In this document: positions 26,370 through 36,213 of the stretch, piece by piece | Position numbering within the stretch: the first letter of the stretch is position 1 | Layout: each line of letters begins with the position of its first letter | The notes under the pieces: model-generated | Databases searched by the model: none | What the model was told of the DNA's origin: nothing | Seen by the model: only the letters and a program-made list of their open reading frames with translations | Made by a program: the position numbers and the translations under genes | Assembly: GCF_920984665.1 (NCBI RefSeq) | Contig: NZ_CAKLBP010000007.1 | Coordinates: 186,001 to 250,000 of the forward strand | Length of the DNA stretch: 64,000 bases | DNA from: Pedobacter sp. Leaf170 | Lineage (GTDB): Bacteria; Bacteroidota; Bacteroidia; Sphingobacteriales; Sphingobacteriaceae | Reading direction: 5' to 3'

Positions 26370-27560
26370 ATGAATGCTGATGCAATAATTATTGGTGCTG
26401 GTGCTTGCGGATTGATGTGTGCGGTACAAGCCGGATATATTGGAAAGAAAGTAATTATACTCGAAAAAAATGAAAAGCCGGGCGCCAAAATTTTGATTTC
26501 TGGCGGTGGCCGATGTAATTATACAAATCAATTAGCCTCAGCCGAGCAGTTCATATCATCCAATCCACACTTTATCAAATCATCTTTCACGCAATGGACA
26601 GTAGATGATACCATCAATTTTTTTGAAACTTATGGTATCCAGGGAAAGGAAAAAACTTTAGGCCAATTATTTCCTGATGATAAAAATGCTAAAGATGTTG
26701 TAAAAGTTTTTACATCAATTTGCGAAGATTTTGGACAAGAAATTCGATGCAATGCTGATGTGAGAGAAATTGAAGTTCTGCCTGATGGATTTCAGGTTCT
26801 TTACGAAAAGAATGGTAAACAAATTACGATAAAGGCAGAAAAACTGGTTATTGCCACTGGTGGTTTACCAATACCAAAAATGGGTGCAACAGATTTTGCA
26901 TTACGTTTTGCCCGTAAACATAATTTAAAAATTATCCAAACTGCACCTGCATTAGTTCCACTAACCATTACTGGTAAAGATGAAGAATGGTTTGCACAAC
27001 TATCGGGTAACTCTGTATTTTGTAAAGTTAGCAACGATGAAATTTCTTTCGAAGAAAATATACTATTTACGCATTGGGGCTTAAGCGGACCGGCAATTTT
27101 ACAAATTTCTTCATTTTGGCGTAGAGGTTCAATAATTAATCTAAATCTTCTTCCAAGCCATAATATTGTTTCATTGCTGGATAATGAACGTAAATCGAAT
27201 GGTAAAAATATGTTATCAACTTTGCTGAACAGATATTACACCAAAAAATTTACGGATGCTTTGGGTAAATTTTTACCGCTTTCAAAGCCAGTAGCAACTT
27301 TAACAAAAGCCGAAATTGATTTAATAGAACAAACTATACATCATTTTAAAGTTAAACCTGCCGGCGATAAGGGTTATGATAAAGCCGAAGTAATGCGTGG
27401 CGGAATCGATACAAATGAAATTTCATCGAAAACTTTAGAATGTAAAAAGATTCCGAATTTGTATTTTGGAGGCGAATGTTTGGATGTTACCGGTTGGCTT
27501 GGTGGCTACAATTTTCAATGGGCCTGGACAAGCGGTTTTGTTATAGCGCAGAATTTGTAG
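26370..27560 (+). CDS. HI0933/BaiN family NAD(P)/FAD-dependent oxidoreductase
   Basis: This flavoprotein has 396 aa. The FAD Rossmann motif is IIIGAGACGLMCAVQAG, followed by GAKILISGGGRCNYTN, a hallmark of the HI0933/YhiN group. LVIATGGLPIPKMGATDFA and the C-terminal LYFGGECLDVTGWLGGYNFQ complete the family pattern. The group is widely annotated as an aminoacetone or bile-acid-type reductase, but the physiological substrate in Bacteroidota is unknown. Confidence 0.93.
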   Translation: MNADAIIIGAGACGLMCAVQAGYIGKKVIILEKNEKPGAKILISGGGRCNYTNQLASAEQFISSNPHFIKSSFTQWTVDDTINFFETYGIQGKEKTLGQLFPDDKNAKDVVKVFTSICEDFGQEIRCNADVREIEVLPDGFQVLYEKNGKQITIKAEKLVIATGGLPIPKMGATDFALRFARKHNLKIIQTAPALVPLTITGKDEEWFAQLSGNSVFCKVSNDEISFEENILFTHWGLSGPAILQISSFWRRGSIINLNLLPSHNIVSLLDNERKSNGKNMLSTLLNRYYTKKFTDALGKFLPLSKPVATLTKAEIDLIEQTIHHFKVKPAGDKGYDKAEVMRGGIDTNEISSKTLECKKIPNLYFGGECLDVTGWLGGYNFQWAWTSGFVIAQNL

Positions 27561-27630
27561 TTTATTTTAAAGATTATAAAACAAAGCATTGTCTGTGACT
27601 TCCGCGTTTCCATGGCAAAATGATAAGTAA

Positions 27631-28347
27631 CTACAAATAAACGTTCGGCATAATTTCCCAGGCCCAGGGCTTTTTAAACGTTTTAAAAGTTCTCAACTGC
27701 GAAAAATATAAAACCTCACTTGTTCTACGATTTGCTACATCTCTTCTATGCAAATTGCCAACCGTTGTAAACAATTCACGTGTTTTAAAATCATAAACTC
27801 GCTCCGTCATATCGCCAGTATTCTGGTTAAAATACAGATTGATAGCACTTGTTAAAAACCAATCTTTATTTTCAAATTTGAAAGTATAACCCATTTCCCA
27901 GCGCCATTCTGCACCACCTTGAAAACGTAAATACAATTGCTGGTCTTTAATCCCGATTTGGTTTAGAGGGTCACCAAGCTTTCCGCCTTCTTCTGAACGT
28001 AGTATAAAGTCGTTATTTTGTATTGATAAGTTATAATTTCCCGTTGATAAATTTTTAAAAAAGATTGCTAGAATACGTGGTTTCTGTGTTTCTTTAATAA
28101 TGTCTGAATTGTTATCTCCGTAAGTTCTGGTTTCATCTATAATTCGATTAGATTCAAAAATTATGGCGAGATCTGCCTCACCATCATCGTTCAAATCGCC
28201 ATTCGCCTTATCAATAACTGTCCAGTTAACTGGCGTGAGTTGTTCAATTGAATTGCCTTGTGATTTCACTTTTGGAAAAGTAAAAGATTTTTGGGCAAAA
28301 GAAGTTAGTGCAGAAAATATAAATAAGAGGATTAGCAAAAATCTCAT
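27631..28347 (-). CDS. secreted protein with a calcium-binding-like loop, function unknown
   Basis: The protein has 238 aa with signal peptide FLLILLFIFSALTSFAQ. Near residue 50 it has NGDLNDDGEADLAIIF, a D-x-N-x-D-G-x-x-D loop like those of FG-GAP or EF-hand-type repeats. The rest is beta-rich with many aromatic residues (EWRWEMGYTFKF). It is likely periplasmic or surface-exposed. No enzyme motif is seen. It is convergent with the flavoprotein gene. Confidence 0.8.
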   Translation of the reverse strand: MRFLLILLFIFSALTSFAQKSFTFPKVKSQGNSIEQLTPVNWTVIDKANGDLNDDGEADLAIIFESNRIIDETRTYGDNNSDIIKETQKPRILAIFFKNLSTGNYNLSIQNNDFILRSEEGGKLGDPLNQIGIKDQQLYLRFQGGAEWRWEMGYTFKFENKDWFLTSAINLYFNQNTGDMTERVYDFKTRELFTTVGNLHRRDVANRRTSEVLYFSQLRTFKTFKKPWAWEIMPNVYL

Positions 28348-28518
28348 TTAATAAATGGCGTTGATGTAGGTATAAAACGTTTAAATTAGGCTTTTAGTTT
28401 AACTACTATCTTAACAAATTCGCAATGCTAAATTTTGTGTAGCATCTTTAAAGGCTAAATACGCTTAAATAAATTCAGAGTGACGACCTTTTTATAAACC
28501 AATCTTCTAAAATTCCTT

Positions 28519-28526
28519 TACTTTTG
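28519..28526 (+). promoter_or_regulatory. -7 box before the radical SAM gene
   Basis: TACTTTTG (TAnnTTTG) lies 17 nt upstream of the TTG start at 28544. Its presence so close supports that start over any later ATG. Confidence 0.45.
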
Positions 28527-28543
28527 CATTTTAAAAACTCCTT

Positions 28544-30739
28544 TTGAAGACCGACGTTTTAATTGTTACTCCGCCATTCACCCAACTGAATACTCCGTAT
28601 CCAGCAAGCGCATATATAAAAGGTTTTCTTAACACTAAAAATATCAGTTCTACACAGGCAGATTTAGGTATTGAGGTGATTTTAGAATTGTTTTCAAGAA
28701 AAGGTTTAATCGATGTATTTCAGTTAGAGAATTCAAAAACCAAAAGTGATAATGCCAGGCGTATTTTAGCTTTGAAAGATGAGTATTTGAAAACCATTGA
28801 TGCTGTAATCTCTTTTTTACAGGGAAAAAACCCAACATTGGCTTTGCAAATTTGCGGTGATGATTTTTTACCTCAAGCTTCTCGTTTTGCGCAATTGGAA
28901 GAATTAGATTGGGCATTCGGCGCTATGGGAACTCAAGATAAAGCCAAACACCTTGCAACGCTTTATTTGGAGGATATTTCGGATTTTATTGTAGAACGTG
29001 TTGATGAAAACTTTGGTTTCAGCCGTTATGCAGAGCGTTTGGGCAGAAGCGCAAATTCTTTCGATGAGCTTTACCAGGCTTTAGGTCAGGCGCCAAGCTA
29101 TATTGATACGATTTTAATATCTATCTTAAAAAAATACATCGAAGAAGTTCAACCTAAATTATTTTTGATTTCCGTTCCTTTTCCAGGTAATTTATATAGT
29201 GCCTTTTGTTCGGCTCAATGGGTGAAAAAACATCATCCTGAAATTAAAATTTCGATGGGTGGTGGTTTTCCAAATACGGAATTGCGTTCACTTTCTGATA
29301 AACGTGTCTTCGAGTTTTTTGACTTTATCACTTTAGATGATGGAGAATTGCCAATTGAATTGTTGATTCAAAACATCAGCGGAGCAATTCCAAAAGAAAT
29401 GCAAATGTACAAGCGTACTTTTTTGCTCGAAAATGATGTAGTGGTTTACAAAAATGATTCTTTCAGAAAAGATTATAAACAAGCCGATGTTGGTACACCG
29501 GATTACACAGGTTTACTTTTAGATAAATATATTTCTGTTATTGAAATTGTTAACCCAATGCACCGCATGTGGAGTGATGGCCGTTGGAATAAACTTACCA
29601 TGGCACATGGATGCTATTGGGGTAAATGTACTTTTTGCGATATTTCTTTAGATTACATTAAGGTTTATGAACCTGTACAGGCAAAGCAAATTGTAGACAG
29701 GATTGAAGAGCTGAGTTTAAAAACCGGCCAAAATGGTTTTCATTTTGTGGATGAAGCTGCACCGCCTGCTTTAATGCGTGAAGTTGCCCTGGAAATTCTT
29801 CGTAGAAAACTCGCCGTAACCTGGTGGACTAACATTCGTTTTGAAAAAAGTTTTACAGCAGATTTGTGTCTTTTACTGAAAGCATCTGGTTGTATAGCGG
29901 TTTCTGGAGGTTTGGAAGTTGCATCGGATAGGTTATTAAAACTGATTGATAAAGGCGTTACGGTAGAACAAGTTGCTCGTGTAACCAGAAATTTTACAGA
30001 AGCTGGCATCATGGTTCATGCATATTTAATGTATGGTTACCCTACGCAAACCATTCAAGAAACGGTTGATAGTTTAGAAATGGTGCGTCAGCTGTTTGAA
30101 GCCGGAATTTTACAATCCGGATTCTGGCATCAGTTTGCTATGACGGCACACAGTCCGGTAGGGATGTATCCCGAAAAATTTGGTGTGATTAAAGAAACAG
30201 AAAGCATTGGCACTTTTGCAAATAACGATATCAACTACATCGATAAAACAGGTATCGACCACAATAAATTTAGTTTTGGATTGAAGAAATCGCTTTTCAA
30301 TTTTATGCATGGAATTTGTTTTGATTATGAGCTGCAAGATTGGTTTGATTTTAAAATCCCAAGAACTAAAATTCAATCTGATTTTATTGAAAAGGCAATA
30401 AATGAAGAGAATAATTTCAATACAAAACCTACTGCTAAAGTAGTCTGGATATGCGGACAGCCATCTGTAGAATTCTTTACTAAATCAAAAAAGGGACATA
30501 CTTGGGAAATGGCTTCTTTAACTATTTACGATAAAAAAGAAAGCTTAACGATTCAAACCAATAAAAATGAAGGGGAGTGGTTGGTGTCAATTTTGGATAA
30601 AATCCACATCTCAAATGAAAAGGTTTTTTCTTTTGCTGAAGTTAAAGCTGATTTTGAAAATGAAATGGAAAATTTTGAGTTGTTCTGGTACTCCAAACCA
30701 ATAAATACTTTGAGGGAATTTGGGTTGTTGGTTTTGTAG
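28544..30739 (+). CDS. B12-binding-type radical SAM protein, TTG start
   Basis: The protein has 731 aa. The N-terminal part (about residues 1-290) begins DVLIVTPPFTQLNTPYPA and has KISMGGGFPNTELRSL, as in B12-binding-like domains of this superfamily. The radical SAM core has HGCYWGKCTFCDI, a CX4CX2C cluster motif instead of the common CX3CX2C. Met and Tyr/Trp-rich segments follow (MVHAYLMYGYPTQT). The start is TTG: homologues begin at this point and no upstream ATG exists. No partner gene is adjacent, so the reaction is unknown. Confidence 0.88.
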   Translation: MKTDVLIVTPPFTQLNTPYPASAYIKGFLNTKNISSTQADLGIEVILELFSRKGLIDVFQLENSKTKSDNARRILALKDEYLKTIDAVISFLQGKNPTLALQICGDDFLPQASRFAQLEELDWAFGAMGTQDKAKHLATLYLEDISDFIVERVDENFGFSRYAERLGRSANSFDELYQALGQAPSYIDTILISILKKYIEEVQPKLFLISVPFPGNLYSAFCSAQWVKKHHPEIKISMGGGFPNTELRSLSDKRVFEFFDFITLDDGELPIELLIQNISGAIPKEMQMYKRTFLLENDVVVYKNDSFRKDYKQADVGTPDYTGLLLDKYISVIEIVNPMHRMWSDGRWNKLTMAHGCYWGKCTFCDISLDYIKVYEPVQAKQIVDRIEELSLKTGQNGFHFVDEAAPPALMREVALEILRRKLAVTWWTNIRFEKSFTADLCLLLKASGCIAVSGGLEVASDRLLKLIDKGVTVEQVARVTRNFTEAGIMVHAYLMYGYPTQTIQETVDSLEMVRQLFEAGILQSGFWHQFAMTAHSPVGMYPEKFGVIKETESIGTFANNDINYIDKTGIDHNKFSFGLKKSLFNFMHGICFDYELQDWFDFKIPRTKIQSDFIEKAINEENNFNTKPTAKVVWICGQPSVEFFTKSKKGHTWEMASLTIYDKKESLTIQTNKNEGEWLVSILDKIHISNEKVFSFAEVKADFENEMENFELFWYSKPINTLREFGLLVL

Positions 30740-30750
30740 CTATTTAATTT

Positions 30751-30778
30751 GTCGTGCTGAATTTATTTCAGCATCTCT
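30751..30778 (+). repeat. short interspersed hairpin repeat
   Basis: GTCGTGCTGAATTTATTTC then AGCATCTC: GCTGAA pairs with TTCAGC to form a hairpin. Repeats of this pattern are common between genes of related bacteria. Located 12 nt after the radical SAM stop, it might also aid termination. Confidence 0.55.
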
Positions 30779-30861
30779 TAGCAAAAAAACCTGTAATAAA
30801 TTAAAGGTGATGAAAAATCACTATATCAAGGAATGTAAATTCATATAAGTTTTTCTTGTTA

Positions 30862-30941
30862 CGTCATTCCCGTGAAAACGGGAATCCTAAAACGATATGC
30901 AAAATCTAAGCATTAGGATTCCCGCCTACGAGGGAATGACG
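30862..30941. repeat. palindromic intergenic repeat
   Basis: The left arm CGTCATTCCCGTGAAAACGG continues with GAATCCTAA. The right arm TTAGGATTCCCG continues to GAGGGAATGACG. The arms are near-perfect reverse complements. It is a stand-alone mobile-looking repeat (MITE/REP-like) between the radical SAM gene and the convergent amidohydrolase gene. Confidence 0.85.
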
Positions 30942-30955
30942 AAAGTGTAACTAAA

Positions 30956-33900
30956 TTAATCGCAATGCGGAACGGTATAGGTCCAGGTTTCTGATTCACC
31001 ATTAGGAATTACATAACCATTTCCACGAGCGTTTTCAAACCACAATTTGCCACGTAGTTTCTCTCTCGTACCCACTTCATTCATAGTCGCACTATCGTAC
31101 AAGCGTCCGTTAATCATCACATATTTAATTTTTTCCGAATTGCGAATATCATCCAAAGGATTCGCATCCATAATTACTAAATCGGCCAATTTTCCAACTT
31201 CTAAAGAGCCAATTTCTTTGTCCATGCCTAAATAATGTGCGCCATTTAAAGTTGCGTTTCTGATGGCCTGCAGAGGTGAAAAACCGCCTTGCACAAACAT
31301 CCACAGTTCCCAATGTGCTCCTAAACCTTGAATTTGGCCATGAGCGCCTAAATTTACTTTCGTGCCTCCATCAGCAATTTGCTTAGTGGCTTTTGCGATA
31401 TCAATGTGGTTGTAATCGCTATATTCTGAAGTTGTTCTACGTCTTGCTCTCGAATCAATAATAGAACGTGGTGTGTAAGTCATTAATTTTTCATTTTCCC
31501 AAACATTGGTTCTATCGTACCAATAATTTTCACCCCATTGTCCGCCGTAAGCTACAATTAAAGTCGGCGTATAACCAACTGTAGTATTATTCCAAAGCGT
31601 GGTAACATCTTTATAAACCGGTAAAACCGGGATGCTGTGTTCAATTCCCGTATGTCCATCGGCAACCATATTCATGTTATGAAAAAATGTAGAACCGCCT
31701 TCAGGTACAACTTCCATTTTTAATTGACGGGCTGCTTCTAAAATTTGCTGACGCTGCTCTCTACGTGGTTGATTGTACGATTTTACAGAAAATGCTCCAA
31801 CAGCTTTTAAGCGTTTTAAATTAGCTAAAGCATCATCCAAACTATTTATAACAACTTTAAAATCTCCATCAGCACCGTATAAAATTCCACCTGTTGAGTA
31901 AACCCTTGGCCCAACCATTCTACCGGCTTTAAGCATTTCACTTTGACTGAAAACCATTTCTGTATTGCTTGATGGATCATGCGAAGTAGTTACACCAAAA
32001 GCCAGATTTGCCAAATAACTCCAATCACTTTGTGGTGTAATGCCATCCGGACTTGTACGTAAATGCGCATGCACATCAATAATTCCAGGCATTATAGTTT
32101 TGCCATTTACATCGATAATTTTTGCGTTTGAAGGAATAGTTACCGCATCGGCTTTGCCAATAGAAGTAATTTTGTTTCCATCTGTTAGAATTACACCGTT
32201 TTCAATAACCTCATCACCTTTCATCGAAATGATTCTTGCACCTTTAAGTGCAACAATTCCCGTTGGCGCATCAGATTTTAAAGTTAAATTTATATCAATT
32301 GAACTAGCCTGCGTTTTTGGTGCAGAGCCATCAAAGTTGAATGCGCTATTCACATCAATGGTAAAATATTTTGGACCTAAAGTCCAATGCAGGTTTTTAC
32401 TATCTGCACTCCATTGAATATATGTTCCGCCATCGGTAGTAACTTTTGCAACAGGAATTGCTTTATTTCCAGCTGATGCATCTTGTGCAACGCCAACATT
32501 TATCATTGGTGTGATGTAAACATTAAATAACTCGTTAAAAGCCACCCATTTATTATCCGGACTGATAACGAATTGGTTAGCATACTGAGAAGTAAAGTGC
32601 GTTCTTTCGTTTGCGCCATTTAAATCAATGCTTTTCAAAGCTTTTTTACCATCAGCATAACTTTGAAAATAGATTCGGGTATCTGTATTGTTAAATTGCG
32701 GGCGAATACCATTTTCAGAAATTAAAGTTTTAGCCCCGCCGTTAGAAGCCATAGTAAAAATACCTGTTCCGCGGCCATAGTTATAACCCAAAACATCATT
32801 TCCACTGCCTTTTCTAAAAACAATTTTATCACCTTTTGTAGAATATTGAGGCGAATAATAAAAGCCCTTTTCATCAGTTAAAGTAATTGTTTTGCCCGAT
32901 TTTAAATCAGTCCTTTTTATTGCGCCACGCAATTCATCACTCCAACTTACGTAAACAATATATTTTCCATCCGGACTGAAACCTGGTTCAAACTCGAAAT
33001 CCAAACCATTTGTTAAGCGTTCTGGCGTTCCATTTGGCAATTCTTGTTTATATAAAAACCCGGCTGCATTAAACACAATGGTTTTGCCATCAGGCGATGT
33101 AGTTAATTGGCGCAACATTTTAGCAGAAAATTCATTACTAAAAACCTGTTGCTCGAAATGTAATGCTTGTTGTACCGTTTGAACGGTATTTGCCTGAAAT
33201 GGAATTGTTGAAGTTATTAAGTTTTTAATTTCAGTTTTTCTGATTTTTCCTTTAGCATAAAACACCAAACTTTTACTATCTGGGGTCCAGGCGAAATTAG
33301 GGTAAACACCAAAAATTGCCCAGGTTTCCTGCTGGTCATGTGATAACTCATCATTAACAGCCCATTCTTCACCGGTTTTAATATTTTGAACATACAACGT
33401 AGATTTTAACCTTACACGTTTCACAAACGCAATCAAATTTCCATCGGGAGAAACCTGCGGCCTACAAGCACCACCTTGCTCGTTAATTAATGTTGTTATT
33501 TTACCGCTCGTTAAATCTAATTGGCGAATGGCGTAAATTGTTCCATTTGGATCTTTACTGTATTCGAAATTTGGACCTGGAGTAACATCCTCACTAAAAT
33601 AAACGTATTTGCCATCAGGCGAAACATTTGGTTCGCCGGCATCTTGCTGGTCGTTTTTACGTTTAGTTAATTGTACACCATCACCACCGTTAATGTTATA
33701 CATCCACATTTCGCCAGCACCTAACGAGCGGCCAGCAGTAAAATGTTTTCTGGCTACGATATATTCGCTATTTGGCATCCAGGTAGCATTATTGAGCAAT
33801 CTGAAACTCTCTTTTGTTACTTGTTTTTTATTTGAACCATCTCGGCTCATAATCCAGATATTATCTCCTCCACTTTTATCACTTGTGTAAGAAATATACT

Positions 33901-34183
33901 TACCATTTGGGCTAAAACGTGGCTGAACATCGTAAGCAATGCCTCCACTAATTAGTTTTGCTTGTCCGCCGGCAATAGGCATTGTATAAATATCACCCAA
34001 CAAATCAAACACAATTTCCTGCCCATCCGGACTAACATCTAAGTTCATCCAAGTACCTTCATCAGTATTTAGCGTGAAATTTTTAGTGGTACCTTGATAT
34101 TTTTCTACATCCCATTTCTTATCCTGGGCTTTTGTAATGAAAAATAGAAATGAGAGTGCAGAAAGAAAATAGAGTTGCTTCAT
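30956..34183 (-). CDS. secreted TolB-propeller amidohydrolase
   Basis: The protein has 1075 aa and signal peptide LYFLSALSFLFFITKAQ. Residues about 30-620 hold repeated WD40-like PD40/TolB blades (SPDGKYISYTSDKSG, SPDGKYIVYVSWSD and others). Residues about 650-1050 form an amidohydrolase with the metal motif GIIDVHAHLR and later His (EHSIPV, LGAHGQ) and the C-terminal GSLEVGKLADLVIMDANPL. Such fusions are frequent in Bacteroidota and probably hydrolyse cyclic amides or dipeptides, but no substrate can be named. Confidence 0.92.
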   Translation of the reverse strand: MKQLYFLSALSFLFFITKAQDKKWDVEKYQGTTKNFTLNTDEGTWMNLDVSPDGQEIVFDLLGDIYTMPIAGGQAKLISGGIAYDVQPRFSPNGKYISYTSDKSGGDNIWIMSRDGSNKKQVTKESFRLLNNATWMPNSEYIVARKHFTAGRSLGAGEMWMYNINGGDGVQLTKRKNDQQDAGEPNVSPDGKYVYFSEDVTPGPNFEYSKDPNGTIYAIRQLDLTSGKITTLINEQGGACRPQVSPDGNLIAFVKRVRLKSTLYVQNIKTGEEWAVNDELSHDQQETWAIFGVYPNFAWTPDSKSLVFYAKGKIRKTEIKNLITSTIPFQANTVQTVQQALHFEQQVFSNEFSAKMLRQLTTSPDGKTIVFNAAGFLYKQELPNGTPERLTNGLDFEFEPGFSPDGKYIVYVSWSDELRGAIKRTDLKSGKTITLTDEKGFYYSPQYSTKGDKIVFRKGSGNDVLGYNYGRGTGIFTMASNGGAKTLISENGIRPQFNNTDTRIYFQSYADGKKALKSIDLNGANERTHFTSQYANQFVISPDNKWVAFNELFNVYITPMINVGVAQDASAGNKAIPVAKVTTDGGTYIQWSADSKNLHWTLGPKYFTIDVNSAFNFDGSAPKTQASSIDINLTLKSDAPTGIVALKGARIISMKGDEVIENGVILTDGNKITSIGKADAVTIPSNAKIIDVNGKTIMPGIIDVHAHLRTSPDGITPQSDWSYLANLAFGVTTSHDPSSNTEMVFSQSEMLKAGRMVGPRVYSTGGILYGADGDFKVVINSLDDALANLKRLKAVGAFSVKSYNQPRREQRQQILEAARQLKMEVVPEGGSTFFHNMNMVADGHTGIEHSIPVLPVYKDVTTLWNNTTVGYTPTLIVAYGGQWGENYWYDRTNVWENEKLMTYTPRSIIDSRARRRTTSEYSDYNHIDIAKATKQIADGGTKVNLGAHGQIQGLGAHWELWMFVQGGFSPLQAIRNATLNGAHYLGMDKEIGSLEVGKLADLVIMDANPLDDIRNSEKIKYVMINGRLYDSATMNEVGTREKLRGKLWFENARGNGYVIPNGESETWTYTVPHCD

Positions 34184-34234
34184 CTAAATTTTGATTAATT
34201 GTGGTGCAATTTAGTAATATCAAGAGCTTTTTTA

Positions 34235-34242
34235 TAGTTTTG
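34235..34242 (+). promoter_or_regulatory. -7 box before recQ
   Basis: TAGTTTTG (TAnnTTTG) lies 13 nt upstream of the recQ ATG. Confidence 0.42.
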
Positions 34243-34255
34243 ATACCGCCGATTT

Positions 34256-36148
34256 ATGACAGCAATAGAGATTTTACAAAAGTACTGGGGCCATCAAGCT
34301 TTCAGACCATTACAACAAGATATTATTACTTCTGTATTGGAGGGAAAAGATAGCTTGGCTTTATTGCCAACGGGCGGAGGCAAGTCTGTTTGTTTTCAGA
34401 TTCCGGCAATGGTAAAAGAAGGAATTTGTATTGTAGTTTCTCCATTAATAGCCTTGATGAAAGATCAGGTTGAAAACCTAAAAGAAAAAGGCATAGAAGC
34501 GATTGCAATTTATGCCGGGATGGGCAAACGTGAAATCGATATTCTTTTAGACAATTGCATCTACGGCAAAATCAAATTCCTTTATTTATCACCAGAGAGA
34601 TTATTATCAGATTTAGTTCGGGTAAGGATTTCTTACATGAATGTGAATTTAATCGCTGTTGATGAAGCGCATTGCATTTCGCAGTGGGGTTATGATTTTC
34701 GACCTCCATACCAGCAAATATCAAAGCTTAGGGAAATTTTACCAGATGTACCCATTTTAGCATTAACCGCCACAGCAACAGACTTTGTTAGAAAAGACAT
34801 TATAAAGAAACTGGAGATGAAAAATCCGCAGGTTTTTATTAAAAGTTTTGCTAGAGATAATTTAAGTTATGTTGTTTTTAATAAGGAAGATAAATACAAA
34901 AAGCTTATAAATATTTGTAGGAATGTTAAAGGTACGGGTTTAGTATATGTTAGAAATCGTAGAGAAACTGCAGAGGTTTCTAATTTTATCAACAGAAACC
35001 AAATCAAGGCTGATTTCTACCACGCTGGTTTAGAAAAAAACGAACGTTTTCAGAAACAAGAAGACTGGAAACAAAATAAAACCCGCATAATGGTTGCAAC
35101 CAATGCTTTTGGGATGGGAATTGATAAAGCTGATGTTCGTTTTGTTGTGCATTTAGATTTACCAGAAAGTTTAGAAGCTTATTATCAGGAAGCAGGTAGA
35201 GCTGGTCGGGATGAAAAGCGAAGTTATGCCGTTTTGCTAGCCAATCAGTCAGATATTTTAAGTCTTGAGGCTCGGTACATAAATAGTTTTCCATCACCAG
35301 AAGAAATCAGAAAGATTTACCATTATCTGGGTAACTATTTTCAGTTGGCATTTGGAGCAGGCGAGGGACTAACCTTTGCTTTTGATATAGCCGACTTTTG
35401 TAAACGTTTTAATGTTAGTGTTTTAAAAACTATTTCGGCTTTAAAATTTTTAGAGCATGATGGTTACGTAATACTGTCGGAGAGTGTTTTTCTGTCCTCA
35501 AGATTAATGTTTACGGTAGGGCACGAAGATGTGTATCGCTTTCAGATTGAAAACAAAGCTTACGACAATATCATAAAAACCATTTTGCGTTCTCACGGGG
35601 GTGCTTTTGATGGTTTTGTTAATATTAATGAAGCAGATTTAGCGAAGAAGACTGGCTTATCTTACAAAGAAATTGTTGCCTTTTTAAATAAGCTGCAATC
35701 TATAGAACTGCTTGCCTACATTCAACAGACTGACCAGCCGCAATTGCAATATATAAGGCCGCGGGTAGATATGGAGCATTTTGATGTTGACGTAAAATAC
35801 CTTGAATTGCGTAAAGATATTTTACTCAAACAAATAAATGCAGTTGTAGCTTATGCATCATCAAATATTTGCAGAAACATACAATTATTAAACTATTTTG
35901 ATGAAATGAATGCGAGCAGATGTGGTGTTTGCGATGTTTGTTTAGCAGAAAAGAGAGTTGATAACGATGTTCAGCTTAATGATGAAATTGAATTTGAAAT
36001 CATTTCGCTTTTGCAACATCAGCCTTTAATTTTAGATGATTTGGTTATCAACATAAAAAATGGTTCGGAAAATGAACGTATAGATACAATAAGAGAATTA
36101 TTAGATGCTGGCAAGATTAAAACTGATGGAAAGAAATATTACATTTGA
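34256..36148 (+). CDS. recQ: ATP-dependent DNA helicase RecQ
   Basis: This SF2 helicase (630 aa) moves 3' to 5'. Motif I is LPTGGGKSVCFQIP, motif II is DEAHCISQWGYDFRP, motif III is LTATAT, and motif VI is YQEAGRAGRDEKRS. The RecQ-Ct zinc ligands include CRNIQLLNYF and CGVCDVC. The C-terminal tail is short and replaces a typical HRDC domain. RecQ commonly works with topoisomerase III, present at 6.6-8.4 kb. Confidence 0.93.
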   Translation: MTAIEILQKYWGHQAFRPLQQDIITSVLEGKDSLALLPTGGGKSVCFQIPAMVKEGICIVVSPLIALMKDQVENLKEKGIEAIAIYAGMGKREIDILLDNCIYGKIKFLYLSPERLLSDLVRVRISYMNVNLIAVDEAHCISQWGYDFRPPYQQISKLREILPDVPILALTATATDFVRKDIIKKLEMKNPQVFIKSFARDNLSYVVFNKEDKYKKLINICRNVKGTGLVYVRNRRETAEVSNFINRNQIKADFYHAGLEKNERFQKQEDWKQNKTRIMVATNAFGMGIDKADVRFVVHLDLPESLEAYYQEAGRAGRDEKRSYAVLLANQSDILSLEARYINSFPSPEEIRKIYHYLGNYFQLAFGAGEGLTFAFDIADFCKRFNVSVLKTISALKFLEHDGYVILSESVFLSSRLMFTVGHEDVYRFQIENKAYDNIIKTILRSHGGAFDGFVNINEADLAKKTGLSYKEIVAFLNKLQSIELLAYIQQTDQPQLQYIRPRVDMEHFDVDVKYLELRKDILLKQINAVVAYASSNICRNIQLLNYFDEMNASRCGVCDVCLAEKRVDNDVQLNDEIEFEIISLLQHQPLILDDLVINIKNGSENERIDTIRELLDAGKIKTDGKKYYI

Positions 36149-36213
36149 TTTTTGATTTAAGAATTACGATTTTAGATTTCCATCCACAACTTTCGAACAT
36201 TTAACGCTTATTC

